Counted from the stretch's first letter, positions 1 through 9,830 are shown. The stretch: DNA of 64,000 bases from Mesorhizobium sp. (GCA_004017535.1 SAJS01000010.1:62001-126000); one strand, 5' to 3'. Notes: generated by a model not told the origin, from the letters alone. Numbers and translations are program-made.

Positions 1-409
1 TGCCATAGATCGGAGGCGACATGCGAACCAGCCGTCGGGCAGCCTCGGGCGAACCATGCGGCGCCGGCTTCTGTCGCTGGTGCTCACCGGCTTCCGGCTC
101 CGCCGGCGGGATCGAAAGGAAAGTCCGGGCCTCGTCGGCGACGTCTGTGAAGTCGCTGAGGCCGCAGCTTTCGCGGATGACGTCGAGCAGATCGCCATGC
201 TCGCCGGTCGCAGCATCGGTCCATTTGCCGGCTGGACCTTTGGGCGTGTCTTTTAGCCGAACGTACATCGAGCGCCCCGGCGCGTTGCGCACATCTCCCA
301 CCAGCCAGTAACCGCCCTCGCGTCGGCCGCTGGAGAGATAATGCCGGCACACCGCCTCGGCCTGCCGGCCGAGACTGTGCGCGAGATCGGAAGCGTCTTG
401 ACGTGCCAT
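1..409 (-). CDS. Toprim/primase-like plasmid protein, 5' part only
   Basis: Reading from an ATG at 409 towards the left edge gives an open frame of 136 codons that leaves the window. The N-terminus begins MARQDASDLAHSLGRQAEAV and continues with VRNAPGRSMYVRL and GKWTDAATGEHGDLLDVI. This matches the N-terminal domain of Toprim-containing primase-like proteins carried on rhizobial plasmids; the catalytic Toprim part would lie outside the window. The start ATG overlaps the stop of the strawberry-notch gene upstream (ATGA), so the two are probably translated together. In the known family the domain is thought to handle single-stranded or primer DNA during replication or transfer. The family call rests on recognition of the N-terminal motifs only. 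Confidence 0.75.
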   Translation of the reverse strand, partial: MARQDASDLAHSLGRQAEAVCRHYLSSGRREGGYWLVGDVRNAPGRSMYVRLKDTPKGPAGKWTDAATGEHGDLLDVIRESCGLSDFTDVADEARTFLSIPPAEPEAGEHQRQKPAPHGSPEAARRLVRMSPPIYG

Positions 410-3400
410 CACGCGGCTTCCCCCCGCTCGGAGATGCGCGCAACGGGGTAAGTGTCGAGCAGCTTGGCGAGGACGTTCGGACCCGTTGCGTCGACTGGTA
501 CGAAGAAGCGGAGCTTCCACGAGATAATCTCGCTGAAGAGGCCATAGGCCCGCAGCCGATCCCGCATGGCGTCGGTGAAGCCGGTCAGCTCGAGTCGTTG
601 GACGCCCATGACGCGCGCACGGCGAAGCTGCAGCCCATCGGCGAGATCGAGGATCGTGGTGCCGTCCATCAGGGCCGCGAAGGCCTGCTCCGGGTTCAGC
701 GACGCGGCGACCGTGGTTACGGCGGTCGCCGCCCAGGCGGGCGAGACGCGGCGGCCGATGATGCGCTCGCCGGCATCGGTCTGGAGCCGGTAGACGCGGG
801 TCGACTCGTTCGGCAGCCGCTTCCAGATCGGCAACAGCAGGCCGGCGACGATGTGGATCGTGCTGTCGGAGAACTCGGGCACATCGTTCAGCTCGGCCGA
901 CCACGCGGCGACGAAGGCGGCGCGATCTACCTCCTCCCAATGGCTCTCGTCCATCATGCGCAGCGGCGCGTAGTGCCGCTCCATCGGCCGGATCAGGCAG
1001 ACGCGGCGCTCGATCTCGCCATCGTCGAGCATTGTCGAGGGCACTGGAACCTGCACGGCGGCCCGCCCGGAACGGCCGTTGACCAGCAGCCGCGCGCGTT
1101 GATCGGAGAGATGGTCTAGCGCGTCGGCGAGGCTCGTCGGCCAATTGCGCTCCCGACGGGTGATGGTGAGCAGCCGCGTTTCCGCTCCGGTGCCTGGGTG
1201 CGTGTGGATCACTCGGGCGTCTGTGATGACGAAGCTCTCGGCCTGCAGCGTCTCGAGCCCGATGTCATAGACGCCGCTGCGGACCGCGCCTTCAACCTTG
1301 GCGGTCAGCAGCTGCTCGAACGCCGTGAACAGCACGCCCTGCAGGTCAATGGTGAGCGCGAGCAGACGATTCAAGAAGGTGGTGATCGGGGGCAGCTCGT
1401 CCTTGATGCCGTTGTCGTCCATCAGCTTGATGCCTGTGGCTGACTCGAAGCGGTCGAGCGAGCAGCCCTCGACCTTGCCGCGGACAAGCAGCAGATAGAG
1501 CTGACGCAGCGCGTCTCGCGCGTATGGGCTTTCCAGATTGTCCTCGGGCCGAAACAGGCCCTGGCCGCCGGTTTGGCGCTGCCCGCGCGTGATGGCGCCG
1601 AGCGTGTCGAGCCGGCGCGCGATCGTCGAGAGGAAGCGCTTCTCGGCCTTCACGTCGCTGGCGATCGGCCGGAAGAGCGGCGGCTGCGCCTGGTTGGTGC
1701 GGTTGGTGCGGCCGAGCCCCTGGATCGCCGCGTCAGCCTTCCACCCCGGCTCCAGCAGATAGTGGATGCGCAGGCGGTGGTTCCGGGCGGCGAGATCGGC
1801 GTGATAGCTGCGCCCTGTGCCGCCGGCATCCGAGAAGATGAGGATGCGCTTCTGGTCGTCCATGAAGGCCGCGGCCTCGGCGAGATTGGCTGACGCTGCG
1901 CGGTTCTCGACAGCAAGGCGCTCGCCCTTGCGCACCACGCGACGCGACCGGCCGGTGACCTCCGCGACGACGTCGGTGCCGAAGCGCTGGACGATCTGGT
2001 CGAGGGCGCCGGGAACGGGCTCAAGCGATGCGAGCCGCTCGATCAGTGCGTCGCGACGGGCGACGGCTTCCCGGCTCTCGACGGGCTGGCGGTCCCGGTA
2101 GACCGGGCGCGACGACAGATTGCCCTCGCTGTCGGAGAATGCCTCGTAGAGCTGCACCGGAAAGGAATGGGCGAGATAGTCGAGGACATATTCGCGCGGC
2201 GTGATGTCGACGCGGACGTCGTTCCATTCTTCGGTCGGGATCTCGGCCAGACGCCGCTCCATCAGGGCTTCGCCGGTCGAAACGATCTGGATGACCGCGC
2301 TGTGCCCGTCGGCCAGGTCCTGCTCGATCGAGCGGATCAGCGTCGGGGTTTTCATGCTAGTCAGGAGATGGCCGAAGAAGCGCTGCTTGGCGCTCTCGAA
2401 GGCCGAAAGGGCGGCCGACTTCGCCTGCCGGTTCAGCGTGCCGGCCGAGCCGGTGATGTTGGCGGCCTGCATCGCGGCGTCGAGATGATTATGGATGATG
2501 GCGAATGCGCCGGCATAGGCGTCGTAGATACGGGTCTGCTCGGGCGTAAGCCGGTGCTCGACCAGCTCGTATTCAACGCCGTCATAGGAGAGCGACCGTG
2601 AAGTGTAGAGACCAAGGGCGCGCAGATCGCGGGCGAGTACCTCCATGGCCGCGACGCCGCCATTCTCCACGGCCTCGATGAACTCGGCGCGATTGGCGAA
2701 GGGGAAATCGTCGCCGCCCCAGAGGCCGAGCCGCTGGGCATAGGCGAGATTGTGGACGGTGGTCGCGCCGGTCGCCGAGACGTAGACGATGCGGGCGTTA
2801 GGCAGCGCGTGCTGGAGCCGGAGCCCCGCACGGCCTTGCTGCGACGGGGCGACATCGCCCCGCTCTCCCTTGCCACCGCCGGCGTTCTGCATCGCATGAG
2901 ACTCGTCGAAAATGATCACTCCGTCGAAATCGGAGCCCAACCATTCGACGATCTGCTTGACCCGCGAAAGCTTCTCCCCACGATCGTCCGACCGTGGCGT
3001 AGCGTAGGTTAGAAATAGGACGCCGTCGTTCAGGCGAATGGAGGTCCCTTGGGGGAAGCGCGACAGCGGCGTGACCAGCAGGCGTTCCATGCCCAGCGCC
3101 GACCAGTCTCGTTGCGCGTCTTCGAGCAGCTTGTCCGATTTCGAAATCCAGACCGCCTTGCGCCGTCCTTGAAGCCAGTTGTCGAGAATGATGCCGGCGG
3201 ATTGGCGGCCCTTGCCGGCGCCGGTGCCGTCGCCGAGCATGAAGCCACGGCGGAAGCGGACGGCGCCCGGCGCATCGTCCGGCGCAGCGGTTACGAGATC
3301 ACCGGTCTCGTCCACGCTCCAGGCGCCAGCGAGATATTCGCCATGGGCCTCGCCGGCATAGATGATGGTCTCGAGCTGGGCGTCGGACAGCACGCCGTCT

Positions 3401-4731
3401 GTGACGATCGCCGTCGGAAGTATGGGACGGTAGCTCGGCTTCGGCGGCGCGACCGATGCCATTGCGGCCGATTGCACCAGCTTGGTGGGATGCGGCTGCG
3501 CGGCCGGGATGCGGATCGATTGCAGCGCAAAGGCCTCGTAGATCGCGTCCGACAGGTGGCCACCCTCGGCGGGTGTCCAGTCGACGGTCTCATAGGCAAG
3601 CAGCACGCCTTCGATCTCAGCCATACGCCGGCCGGGCGTGGCGGCTGCGGCACGGGCGAGATAGCCGCGAACGGTGCGTGGCGCGGCATCGGGCGCGGTC
3701 TTCGGCAGGGCGACAGCCATGCGCGGCGGGACGTCGCGCTCGATCCATGCGAGCAGCGTCGCCACGTCCGGCGCGACACCGGCGGATTCAGGGAAGCGGG
3801 TCGCATCTTCGGCGGGCGCCTTGTCGATGACCGTCAGACGCGTCTCGATGGTCGTGCCGTGCTTGGCATAGACCGCGCCCGCGATCGCCGCGGTGAACAA
3901 GACGCGGCCGCGCTCCTGCAGCCGGACGAAGTGGTCCCGCCAGGCGGGCAGTTCGGGCGAAAAGTTCGCGCCGGTGATCGCCACCAGCCGACCGCCTGGA
4001 GCAAGCCGCGCCAACGCCGACGCGATGTGGCGATAAACGGCGTCAGCCACGCGACCCGACACGTTCGCCATGACCGAGAACGGTGGGTTCATGATGACGA
4101 CGCTGGGGACGGCGGCCCGATCGAGATGATCGTCGATCTGGGCGGCGTCGAAGCGCGTGACGGCAATAGTCGGAAAGAGGGAGGCGAGAAGATCGGCGCG
4201 GGTCTCGGCTAGCTCGTTCAGGATGAGATCTGAACCGGCGACCTCCGCGAGGACCGCGAGCAGTCCGGTGCCGGCCGAGGGCTCAAGGACCCGGTCGGCG
4301 GGTGTGAGCGATGCGGCAGTCAGGGCCGCCAGACCGAGCGGCGTTGGCGTCGAGAACTGCTGAAGGGCCTGGGCCTCTTCGGACCGGCGCGTATGGGTCG
4401 GCAGCAGGCTGGCGATCTTGCTCAGCGCGGCGAGCCGTGCAGCCGGACAAGCGGCTTTGCGGAAAAGCGGCTTTCCGTATTTGTGCAGGAACAGGACGGT
4501 CGCTGCCTCGCACGCATCGTATGCCATCTTCCAGTCCCAGGCGCCGCTGGCGTCGGACGCGCCAAATGATGTCTCCATCGCGCCGCGCAATAGGGCTGCC
4601 TCAATGCGTTGGCCGCGTTCGAGATGGGGAACAAGCCGCAAGGCGGCGGCATGGATGGCGGCAGCCGGGTTGCAAGCTGTGGAGGCGCACAAGGCGCGAT
4701 TGGCGGCGGTGGCGGGAAGCAAAACGTTCAT
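409..4731 (-). CDS. Strawberry notch-like methyltransferase-helicase
   Basis: A 1440-residue fusion. Residues about 145-215 carry a class I SAM-dependent methyltransferase core (VLEPSAGTGLLAV, then VVIMNPPF, the NPPF catalytic motif of N6-adenine methylases). A superfamily 2 helicase follows with a Walker A variant GTGAGKGR near residue 500, a DESH Walker B box near 604 and a motif VI-like GLGRTNRTNQ near 1004, placed in the strawberry notch C-terminal domain. Proteins of this build are common on alphaproteobacterial plasmids next to parB and ardC. A role in modifying or remodelling plasmid DNA during replication or transfer is inference; no cognate restriction enzyme is visible nearby. It lies 163 bp downstream of parB. 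Confidence 0.88.
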   Translation of the reverse strand: MNVLLPATAANRALCASTACNPAAAIHAAALRLVPHLERGQRIEAALLRGAMETSFGASDASGAWDWKMAYDACEAATVLFLHKYGKPLFRKAACPAARLAALSKIASLLPTHTRRSEEAQALQQFSTPTPLGLAALTAASLTPADRVLEPSAGTGLLAVLAEVAGSDLILNELAETRADLLASLFPTIAVTRFDAAQIDDHLDRAAVPSVVIMNPPFSVMANVSGRVADAVYRHIASALARLAPGGRLVAITGANFSPELPAWRDHFVRLQERGRVLFTAAIAGAVYAKHGTTIETRLTVIDKAPAEDATRFPESAGVAPDVATLLAWIERDVPPRMAVALPKTAPDAAPRTVRGYLARAAAATPGRRMAEIEGVLLAYETVDWTPAEGGHLSDAIYEAFALQSIRIPAAQPHPTKLVQSAAMASVAPPKPSYRPILPTAIVTDGVLSDAQLETIIYAGEAHGEYLAGAWSVDETGDLVTAAPDDAPGAVRFRRGFMLGDGTGAGKGRQSAGIILDNWLQGRRKAVWISKSDKLLEDAQRDWSALGMERLLVTPLSRFPQGTSIRLNDGVLFLTYATPRSDDRGEKLSRVKQIVEWLGSDFDGVIIFDESHAMQNAGGGKGERGDVAPSQQGRAGLRLQHALPNARIVYVSATGATTVHNLAYAQRLGLWGGDDFPFANRAEFIEAVENGGVAAMEVLARDLRALGLYTSRSLSYDGVEYELVEHRLTPEQTRIYDAYAGAFAIIHNHLDAAMQAANITGSAGTLNRQAKSAALSAFESAKQRFFGHLLTSMKTPTLIRSIEQDLADGHSAVIQIVSTGEALMERRLAEIPTEEWNDVRVDITPREYVLDYLAHSFPVQLYEAFSDSEGNLSSRPVYRDRQPVESREAVARRDALIERLASLEPVPGALDQIVQRFGTDVVAEVTGRSRRVVRKGERLAVENRAASANLAEAAAFMDDQKRILIFSDAGGTGRSYHADLAARNHRLRIHYLLEPGWKADAAIQGLGRTNRTNQAQPPLFRPIASDVKAEKRFLSTIARRLDTLGAITRGQRQTGGQGLFRPEDNLESPYARDALRQLYLLLVRGKVEGCSLDRFESATGIKLMDDNGIKDELPPITTFLNRLLALTIDLQGVLFTAFEQLLTAKVEGAVRSGVYDIGLETLQAESFVITDARVIHTHPGTGAETRLLTITRRERNWPTSLADALDHLSDQRARLLVNGRSGRAAVQVPVPSTMLDDGEIERRVCLIRPMERHYAPLRMMDESHWEEVDRAAFVAAWSAELNDVPEFSDSTIHIVAGLLLPIWKRLPNESTRVYRLQTDAGERIIGRRVSPAWAATAVTTVAASLNPEQAFAALMDGTTILDLADGLQLRRARVMGVQRLELTGFTDAMRDRLRAYGLFSEIISWKLRFFVPVDATGPNVLAKLLDTYPVARISERGEAA

Positions 4732-4894
4732 CGGGAAGACCTCGGAGAGCGAGAGTGGGAACGCCCGCCGGCTCTCTCTGACCGCACGGGCTCACCCCGC
4801 CGCGGCCGAACTTTCACTCTGGGTCTTTCCACCAAAGAAATGCCCGGCGCTCTTGCTGCGCCGGGCGATCAGAGTCTGGAGTCGGGAGAAATGC

Positions 4895-7024
4895 CTACTC
4901 GGCAGGATCGAGCTGCTGTTCGCCTTCGCCCTCGGCTAATTGATCTTGCTCGTCGCTCGCGAGGAACTCGGGCAGCGGCTCGCCGTCGTCATCCGAGTTG
5001 GCGGCGGCTTGGATATCGAGATCTGCTAGACGCAGTGGCTCAGGAAGCCACCCGCTGTCCGCAAGCAGTCGTTCCGCCTCCTTGGCCATGTCGCCTTTCT
5101 TCAGGTGATCGATGAGCTGGGCCGCGCGCTCCCCCTCGCCTTCCCGGACGGCCTCAAGGATACGAGCCTTGGTGACGCGACCGAAATAATTGCCAACTGT
5201 CGGCCGCCAACCTGCTTCCACCATGTCCAACCCAAGGACGCGGGCAAGGTGGTCGGCTTCCGCAAGTCGCTGCTCGACGCCATGCGCTGAGATGGCGCCA
5301 TTGCCATAGCGATCGGCCCGTTCGTAAAGGGCATTCACGCCAAAGGATACGCAATGAGCGAACAGTTCGGCTCGTTCGGTGTCGGTGAGAGCCGCAAGCT
5401 TGTCCCACAGGTCGGCAACGTCGCCCAGAAGACGCGCTTCCCAGGCCTTGTGCCGGGCTACGATCGACCGCGCATAAGGCGTATCGCGAAGGTCGGCAGA
5501 CTGTGCTGAGAAAACAGTGCCGCGTACCGAGATCTCCATCGCGACGCCGTGCGAGCTGTGGCGCAAGAACGCGTCACGGGCGAGCTTGTGAAGCACGGCA
5601 AGAAACGCCGTCGCCGGATTGGTCGCGAGTTTATCCCGCAGCGCCAAGGTGCGCTCGGCGGTCAGCTCCATGATCAACCGATCGGGCAATGGCTTGATTG
5701 CCTCCTCATCGTCACCCTCCGGCTCGGTCGACTGGGTACCGAGGGTGATTGTTGACCGCTGTACCGAGCCCGTCGTCGACGCATCGTCGGATCCAGCACC
5801 GCCGCCAGGCTCGCCGTCGGTCTGGGGCGCATCGCGAGCGTCGTCTTCGGGCTTCACATAGCCACGTTCGACGAGAAGCGACCCGTCAGCATCCACGCTG
5901 ATGAAGACGCCGGCGCGCGCCTTATCCGCTGGATCGAAGCGGACGGGACGCGCCTGCAGCGCTTGGAGGGCGGTTTCAAGTTCACCGAACCGCTGATCGA
6001 TCTCGTCCGGCAACTCGTCGGCTTCTTCATATTCGGCCTGCAGCTTATCGTACTCATCCCGCAGCGCATCGAGCGTTGCCTGCTCCTCCTTGGGCAGGTC
6101 GACCGGCGCGCCTTCGAGTTCGCGCAAGCCATTTGCCGCGCCATAGGGGAAACTCACCGCGACTTCGATCCATTTCCAGCCCTCGTTGGCGATTTCGTCG
6201 GCGATCATCTTGAGTTTCTCGGCAACGAGGCGATCAAGTAGAGCTACGTTCTGCAGCCACCCGCCATCATCCGACTGGAAGAGATCGCGCAGTACCTCGC
6301 CGCCCGCCGCCTCGTAGGCGTCGATACCCACGAAGACGGCCCGCTTGTCGGAAGCGCGCACCGTGTTCTCGGTCAACATGCGTCGGATCTGATATGGTTC
6401 CTTCGACCAGCTGTTTCTGATCGCTTCCCAGACCTGTTCCTGTCGAGCGTGGTCAGTGCTGACCGAAAAAGCCTCGAGCTGCGCAATCGTCATGCCGTCG
6501 CCGGCATAGATGTCGAGGAGCGCTGGCGACACAGCGGTGAGCTTGAGGCGCTGCTTGACGATGTTGACCGAGATGAAGAAGGCTGACGCTATCTCCTCCT
6601 CCGACATGCCTTTTTCTCGCAGCTCCTTGAACGCTTGAAACTGATCGAGGGGATGAAGCGGCGCGTGCTCGATATTCTCGGCAAGCGAGACCTCCTCGGC
6701 GAGCACCGAGTTGGACGCATTGCCGACGATGCAGGGAACCGGTGCGGTTTTGGCAAGCCGCTTCTGCTTCACAAGCATTTCAAGCGCGCGGTAGCGGCGA
6801 CCGCCGGCCGGGATCTCGAACATGCCGGTCTCGCAACCCTCGGGGTCGACAACGGGAAGGACATGGATGCTCTGAATCAGACCGCGGCGTGCGATCGAGG
6901 CAGCGAGGTCGTCGATCGAGACGCCGGCCTTTGTGCGCCGAACGTTGCTCTGGGCAAGCACCAGCTTGTTGAAAGGGATGTCGCGCGCGGACGACAAGGT
7001 GATCTTTTGAACGGCAGTAGTCAT
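4895..7024 (-). CDS. parB: ParB/RepB/Spo0J-family protein
   Basis: 709 residues. The N-terminal ParB nuclease-like/CTP-binding fold is clear: QSNVRRTKAG near residue 25, IPAGGRRYRA near 75 and AENIEHAPLHPLDQF near 116. A helix-turn-helix follows (EEIASAFFISVNIVKQRLKL). The long acidic C-terminal half is not found in chromosomal ParB and is typical of the large ParB-like proteins of rhizobial plasmids and integrative elements. No parA is adjacent, so it may be a plasmid-specific DNA-binding or antirestriction-linked protein and not a classical partition partner. The start at 7024 follows a structured leader shared with ardC. Confidence 0.9.
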   Translation of the reverse strand: MTTAVQKITLSSARDIPFNKLVLAQSNVRRTKAGVSIDDLAASIARRGLIQSIHVLPVVDPEGCETGMFEIPAGGRRYRALEMLVKQKRLAKTAPVPCIVGNASNSVLAEEVSLAENIEHAPLHPLDQFQAFKELREKGMSEEEIASAFFISVNIVKQRLKLTAVSPALLDIYAGDGMTIAQLEAFSVSTDHARQEQVWEAIRNSWSKEPYQIRRMLTENTVRASDKRAVFVGIDAYEAAGGEVLRDLFQSDDGGWLQNVALLDRLVAEKLKMIADEIANEGWKWIEVAVSFPYGAANGLRELEGAPVDLPKEEQATLDALRDEYDKLQAEYEEADELPDEIDQRFGELETALQALQARPVRFDPADKARAGVFISVDADGSLLVERGYVKPEDDARDAPQTDGEPGGGAGSDDASTTGSVQRSTITLGTQSTEPEGDDEEAIKPLPDRLIMELTAERTLALRDKLATNPATAFLAVLHKLARDAFLRHSSHGVAMEISVRGTVFSAQSADLRDTPYARSIVARHKAWEARLLGDVADLWDKLAALTDTERAELFAHCVSFGVNALYERADRYGNGAISAHGVEQRLAEADHLARVLGLDMVEAGWRPTVGNYFGRVTKARILEAVREGEGERAAQLIDHLKKGDMAKEAERLLADSGWLPEPLRLADLDIQAAANSDDDGEPLPEFLASDEQDQLAEGEGEQQLDPAE

Positions 7025-7034
7025 CTGGGATCTC

Positions 7035-7080
7035 CGCGACGGGCGCCGAGAGCCTCTCTCTCAGTCCTGAACCCGTCGCG
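7035..7080 (-). promoter_or_regulatory. Structured 5' leader of parB
   Basis: A perfect 9-bp inverted repeat (CGCGACGGG at 7035-7043, CCCGTCGCG at 7072-7080) encloses a smaller GAGAG/CTCTC hairpin and ends 10 nt before the parB start. The same arrangement precedes ardC with one compensatory pair change. A GAGCGGGCTTTC block lies on its upstream side in the minus transcript and recurs before ardC. Confidence 0.55.
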
Positions 7081-7159
7081 AAAGCCCGCTCAAATCTCTC
7101 GCTCTCCTCCGCTGGATCTGCGCCACCTCAGTCCCTCAGCAGCGGCCCGCCGAATCCGT

Positions 7160-8131
7160 TCACCTCGGGATGCCTTCAGCGGCTAAGATAGCCTTGGCGT
7201 CACCGCGATCGGGTATGTCGACGTCCTCAGGCAGGTGGCTGAGGAGCCAGTCGGTTGCTTTGCTGGCTTGGCTCGCGGCGCGGATGATGGCGCGATTGTC
7301 CTCCCGTAACACCTCGAGCCATGATCCGATGTAATCGGCATGCCGTACCGTAGGGTAGATGCCGAGCGCCGCGCAGGCGAAAGCGGCGCCGATCTCGGCC
7401 GCCAGTTCCTCGAACGCATATTTCTTGGTACCGAAAGAACCGGAAAGATCACGAGCAAGCCGTGTTGCATGTCCGGTTGCATGAACAAGTTCGTGGAGGG
7501 CCGTACGATGCCAGTTGATCGGCTCGAAGAAGGCTTGCGGCGGCGGCACCTGAACATAGTCGTGAATCGGCATATAGTAGGCCTTGTTTCCGCCGATGCG
7601 AAACTCGATGCCGGCGGCGTCGATTAGCGCCTTGACCCGCGGCTCGATCAAGCTGTGATCCCGCGGCGGCTGAATCGCGGTCTCTTCAGGCAAATTCTCG
7701 CACTGTTGGACATTGAAGACCGTGAAGCGCTTGACGAACGGGATCGCTCGGGCCTCTTCGTCAGCTGTCCTGGCTTGCTTCTTCTCGTCGTGAGGAACAA
7801 AGCGGTCGGCATAGACAATAGTTGTTCCGCGCTCACCCTTCCGGACATTTCCGCCGAGCGAGATGGCTTGCCGAAAGGTGAGCCAGCTTTGCGTTGCAAA
7901 TCCGTGCTCGACCACGGCGCCCCAGAGGATAAGCACGTTGATCCCGCTATAGGCTTTGCTGGTGGATGCGTTTCTCGGCATCGAGAAAGGTGCCTGTGCA
8001 GCGGCTGTCCCCCAGGGCTGGACCCATGGAAAGCGACCGGCCTCGAGCTCGGCGACGATCTTGTTGGTGATATCGTCATAGAGGTTGCTGCGATTGGCAA
8101 CAGGGCGGGCTCGATCGTTTCGAGAAGGCAT
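7160..8131 (-). CDS. ardC: ArdC-family antirestriction protein
   Basis: 323 residues. The N-terminal ArdC ssDNA-binding domain (residues about 10-130; YDDITNKIVAELEAGRFPWV) is followed by a zincin-like metallopeptidase domain with HELVHATGH near residues 214-222 and a downstream EELAAEIGAAF glutamate ligand segment. Length and domain order match full-length ArdC proteins, which protect incoming plasmid DNA from type I restriction during conjugation. It is the first gene of the minus-strand backbone block and is separated from parB by 135 bp, which holds the parB leader. Confidence 0.93.
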   Translation of the reverse strand: MPSRNDRARPVANRSNLYDDITNKIVAELEAGRFPWVQPWGTAAAQAPFSMPRNASTSKAYSGINVLILWGAVVEHGFATQSWLTFRQAISLGGNVRKGERGTTIVYADRFVPHDEKKQARTADEEARAIPFVKRFTVFNVQQCENLPEETAIQPPRDHSLIEPRVKALIDAAGIEFRIGGNKAYYMPIHDYVQVPPPQAFFEPINWHRTALHELVHATGHATRLARDLSGSFGTKKYAFEELAAEIGAAFACAALGIYPTVRHADYIGSWLEVLREDNRAIIRAASQASKATDWLLSHLPEDVDIPDRGDAKAILAAEGIPR

Positions 8132-8142
8132 CGCGGTTTCTC

Positions 8143-8187
8143 CGTGACGGGCGCCGGAGGACTCTCCTCTGGCTCTCCCCCGTCATG
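8143..8187 (-). promoter_or_regulatory. Structured 5' leader of ardC
   Basis: In the minus transcript CATGACGGG (8187-8179) pairs with CCCGTCACG (8151-8143): seven pairs, one A-C mismatch, then a closing C-G. An internal GAGGA/TCCTC hairpin sits inside. Position relative to the start and the flanking GAGCGGG-TTTTC block match the parB leader. Pair three is T-A here and C-G in the parB copy. Confidence 0.5.
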
Positions 8188-8213
8188 GAAAACCCGCTCC
8201 TCCTCTGACTTTC

Positions 8214-8244
8214 GTCGGGAGGAAGGCCGCGCCTCTCTCCCGAC
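8214..8244. repeat. 8-bp inverted repeat upstream of ardC leader
   Basis: GTCGGGAG (8214-8221) and CTCCCGAC (8237-8244) flank a 15-nt spacer. It lies at the upstream end of the ardC leader and could be part of the 5' UTR structure or an operator; no T-tract follows on either strand. Confidence 0.45.
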
Positions 8245-9256
8245 CTAAGCAAACAAGGGCGTACAAAGCGGAGGTACCGAAATGCCCGCCAGCGGGACCA
8301 AGTCAGTTCGGTGCTGGAGAAAGTTCGTGGCCCTGAGACCGGTTCAACAGGGCGGCCGCAGGAGCATCAGCATAGCGCCGCCGCTCAGGCGAGATGCGGG
8401 ACCGACAGCCCCCGGCGAAGGGCGCCGCGTGAATCAGTGACTCTGACATGGATGTCCTTTGCTTGATCTACGCCGAACCCGGGCCAAAGCGTTCACACCG
8501 ACCGATATGTGCGAAATAGCTGCCCAGAGTACCCAGGCAAAGCTTCCGTTGGTGTCACCCCCGCGAACTCTTGCTTCGAACCGAGGTGGCAGTCCCGCCG
8601 CTTCGCGTTAACCCCCGTTGCGTCATTGGGACTTGGCTGAGGCGCCTCGTTCCGACTTCGCCCGCCGGTCCCATCCGGCGCGCAAAACCTCCCTATGTTT
8701 GCAAAAAGACCTGGCCTCAAAGCGGCTGGGTCAGGCTCAGATACGGTCCGAGGAAGGAGCACGACGGTCGTTTCATTCCTTCACCCCATGCCTCGCGATG
8801 TTTGACCAGTTGCACGATGTGGCGGCGCTGGATTTCGTATTAGGCGCAGGAGCGTTGCGGCTCAGGGAGACGCATCAAATCACGAGAACATAAAGGCTCA
8901 ACTAGCGTCAGCGATCGCGACTGCTTCCTGTGGCTAGCCTTTCTGACCGGCAACGGAAGGCCCGCACAGAGCGCACCGTGCGGGCCTTCGTCGGAGCGAA
9001 CGCAAAGGCGCCAGCTGGTTGCAGGTCGAAAGCCTGAGCGAAAGTGCCGCGCCAACCGAACTGGCGTCGGTTTAAATGTTCGAAATAGGCCTAGCCAGCG
9101 GAGCGAAATGCTTCGCTCAAAATGGGAATGCCAGAGCCAAGCGAAGCTGCTATGCGGCCGGCGCTAGTTCGACCGCCGCTCTCCGTGCTTCGGCCGTTGC
9201 CGTCGCAGCCCGCTACCCTAACTGCCAAACCTTTCCGTGCGGCGGGAGTGTTTGCT
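8245..9256. other. Gene-poor spacer between backbone and stress island
   Basis: About 1 kb without a convincing gene. The open frames present on both strands lack family motifs, ribosome sites or an EcfG-type promoter. The only clear structure is the inverted repeat at 8956-8989. This looks like the junction between the plasmid backbone genes and the stress gene cargo. Confidence 0.5.
8956..8989. repeat. 12-bp inverted repeat, terminator-like
   Basis: GAAGGCCCGCAC (8956-8967) and GTGCGGGCCTTC (8978-8989) form a perfect 12-bp stem with a 10-nt loop. No run of T follows on either strand, so it is either a weak terminator or another structural element. Confidence 0.5.
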
Positions 9257-9778
9257 TCAGCTTTTCGCCGGCTCTCCCGCCTCCTTGAGGTGGGCGTATT
9301 GCAAGGTCACAGCTTCCAGATTTTGGTCCAGCCACGTAGCCATGGCCTGCTCCTCCTCCAAGCTCTGCTGGAGACTGTCCGTCGCCTGATCGTACCCAAT
9401 CGCCCTGCCAAGCGTTATGAGAGATTTGTAGGCTGCGATCTCGTAGTTCTCGAAAGCGAAATTTGCGAAGCTATTTTTCAAAATTTCATCTCCCGCCATG
9501 GAATGGCCCATCGCGGCGACGCTCCCCACCGCCGACATGACGGTGTCCTTTATGGTGGAAGAGTCTTCCTCGATACCTTCCAGCAGATCCTCAAGCCTCT
9601 TTATCTGCCCTTCCGTTTCGGCAATATGCTGTCTCAAGCGCTCCGCTACCTCGGGATAGTTTTCGATGCGCTCTACTTGAGGCCGCATGATCGACAGTGC
9701 CTGGTTCTCCATGGCATGTGCATTGCGCAACCCGGTGACGAAGGTGGAGCGTGTTTCCGATTTTAGATTGGCATCCAT
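9257..9778 (-). CDS. DUF892 (YciE/YciF) ferritin-like protein
   Basis: 173 residues in the all-helical ferritin-like DUF892 family. Diagnostic segments are GLRNAHAMENQALSIM near the N-terminus (paired acidic ligand helix), the long ETEGQIKRLEDLLEGI helix and the ANFAFENYEIAAYKSL stretch holding the second ligand helix. Members are cytosolic stress proteins. The ATG at 9778 is chosen because AAGGAG precedes it by seven bases; the longer upstream frame is not supported. A perfect EcfG-type promoter lies 28 bp upstream, so it is probably general-stress induced. Confidence 0.85.
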   Translation of the reverse strand: MDANLKSETRSTFVTGLRNAHAMENQALSIMRPQVERIENYPEVAERLRQHIAETEGQIKRLEDLLEGIEEDSSTIKDTVMSAVGSVAAMGHSMAGDEILKNSFANFAFENYEIAAYKSLITLGRAIGYDQATDSLQQSLEEEQAMATWLDQNLEAVTLQYAHLKEAGEPAKS

Positions 9779-9805
9779 AATGCAACTCCTTCTTGGAAAT
9801 CGCCG

Positions 9806-9830
9806 AACCTCTCGTTGACCGGTTTGTTCC
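9806..9830 (-). promoter_or_regulatory. EcfG-type promoter of the DUF892 gene
   Basis: On the minus strand GGAAC, 16 bases, GGTT. This matches the alphaproteobacterial general stress sigma factor consensus GGAAC-N16/17-CGTT in spacing and in the invariant GTT. Confidence 0.75.

Noticed and set aside
403-1119. Long plus-strand frame of 238 codons
   Set aside because: It is the antisense shadow of the strawberry-notch gene and has no motif of its own.
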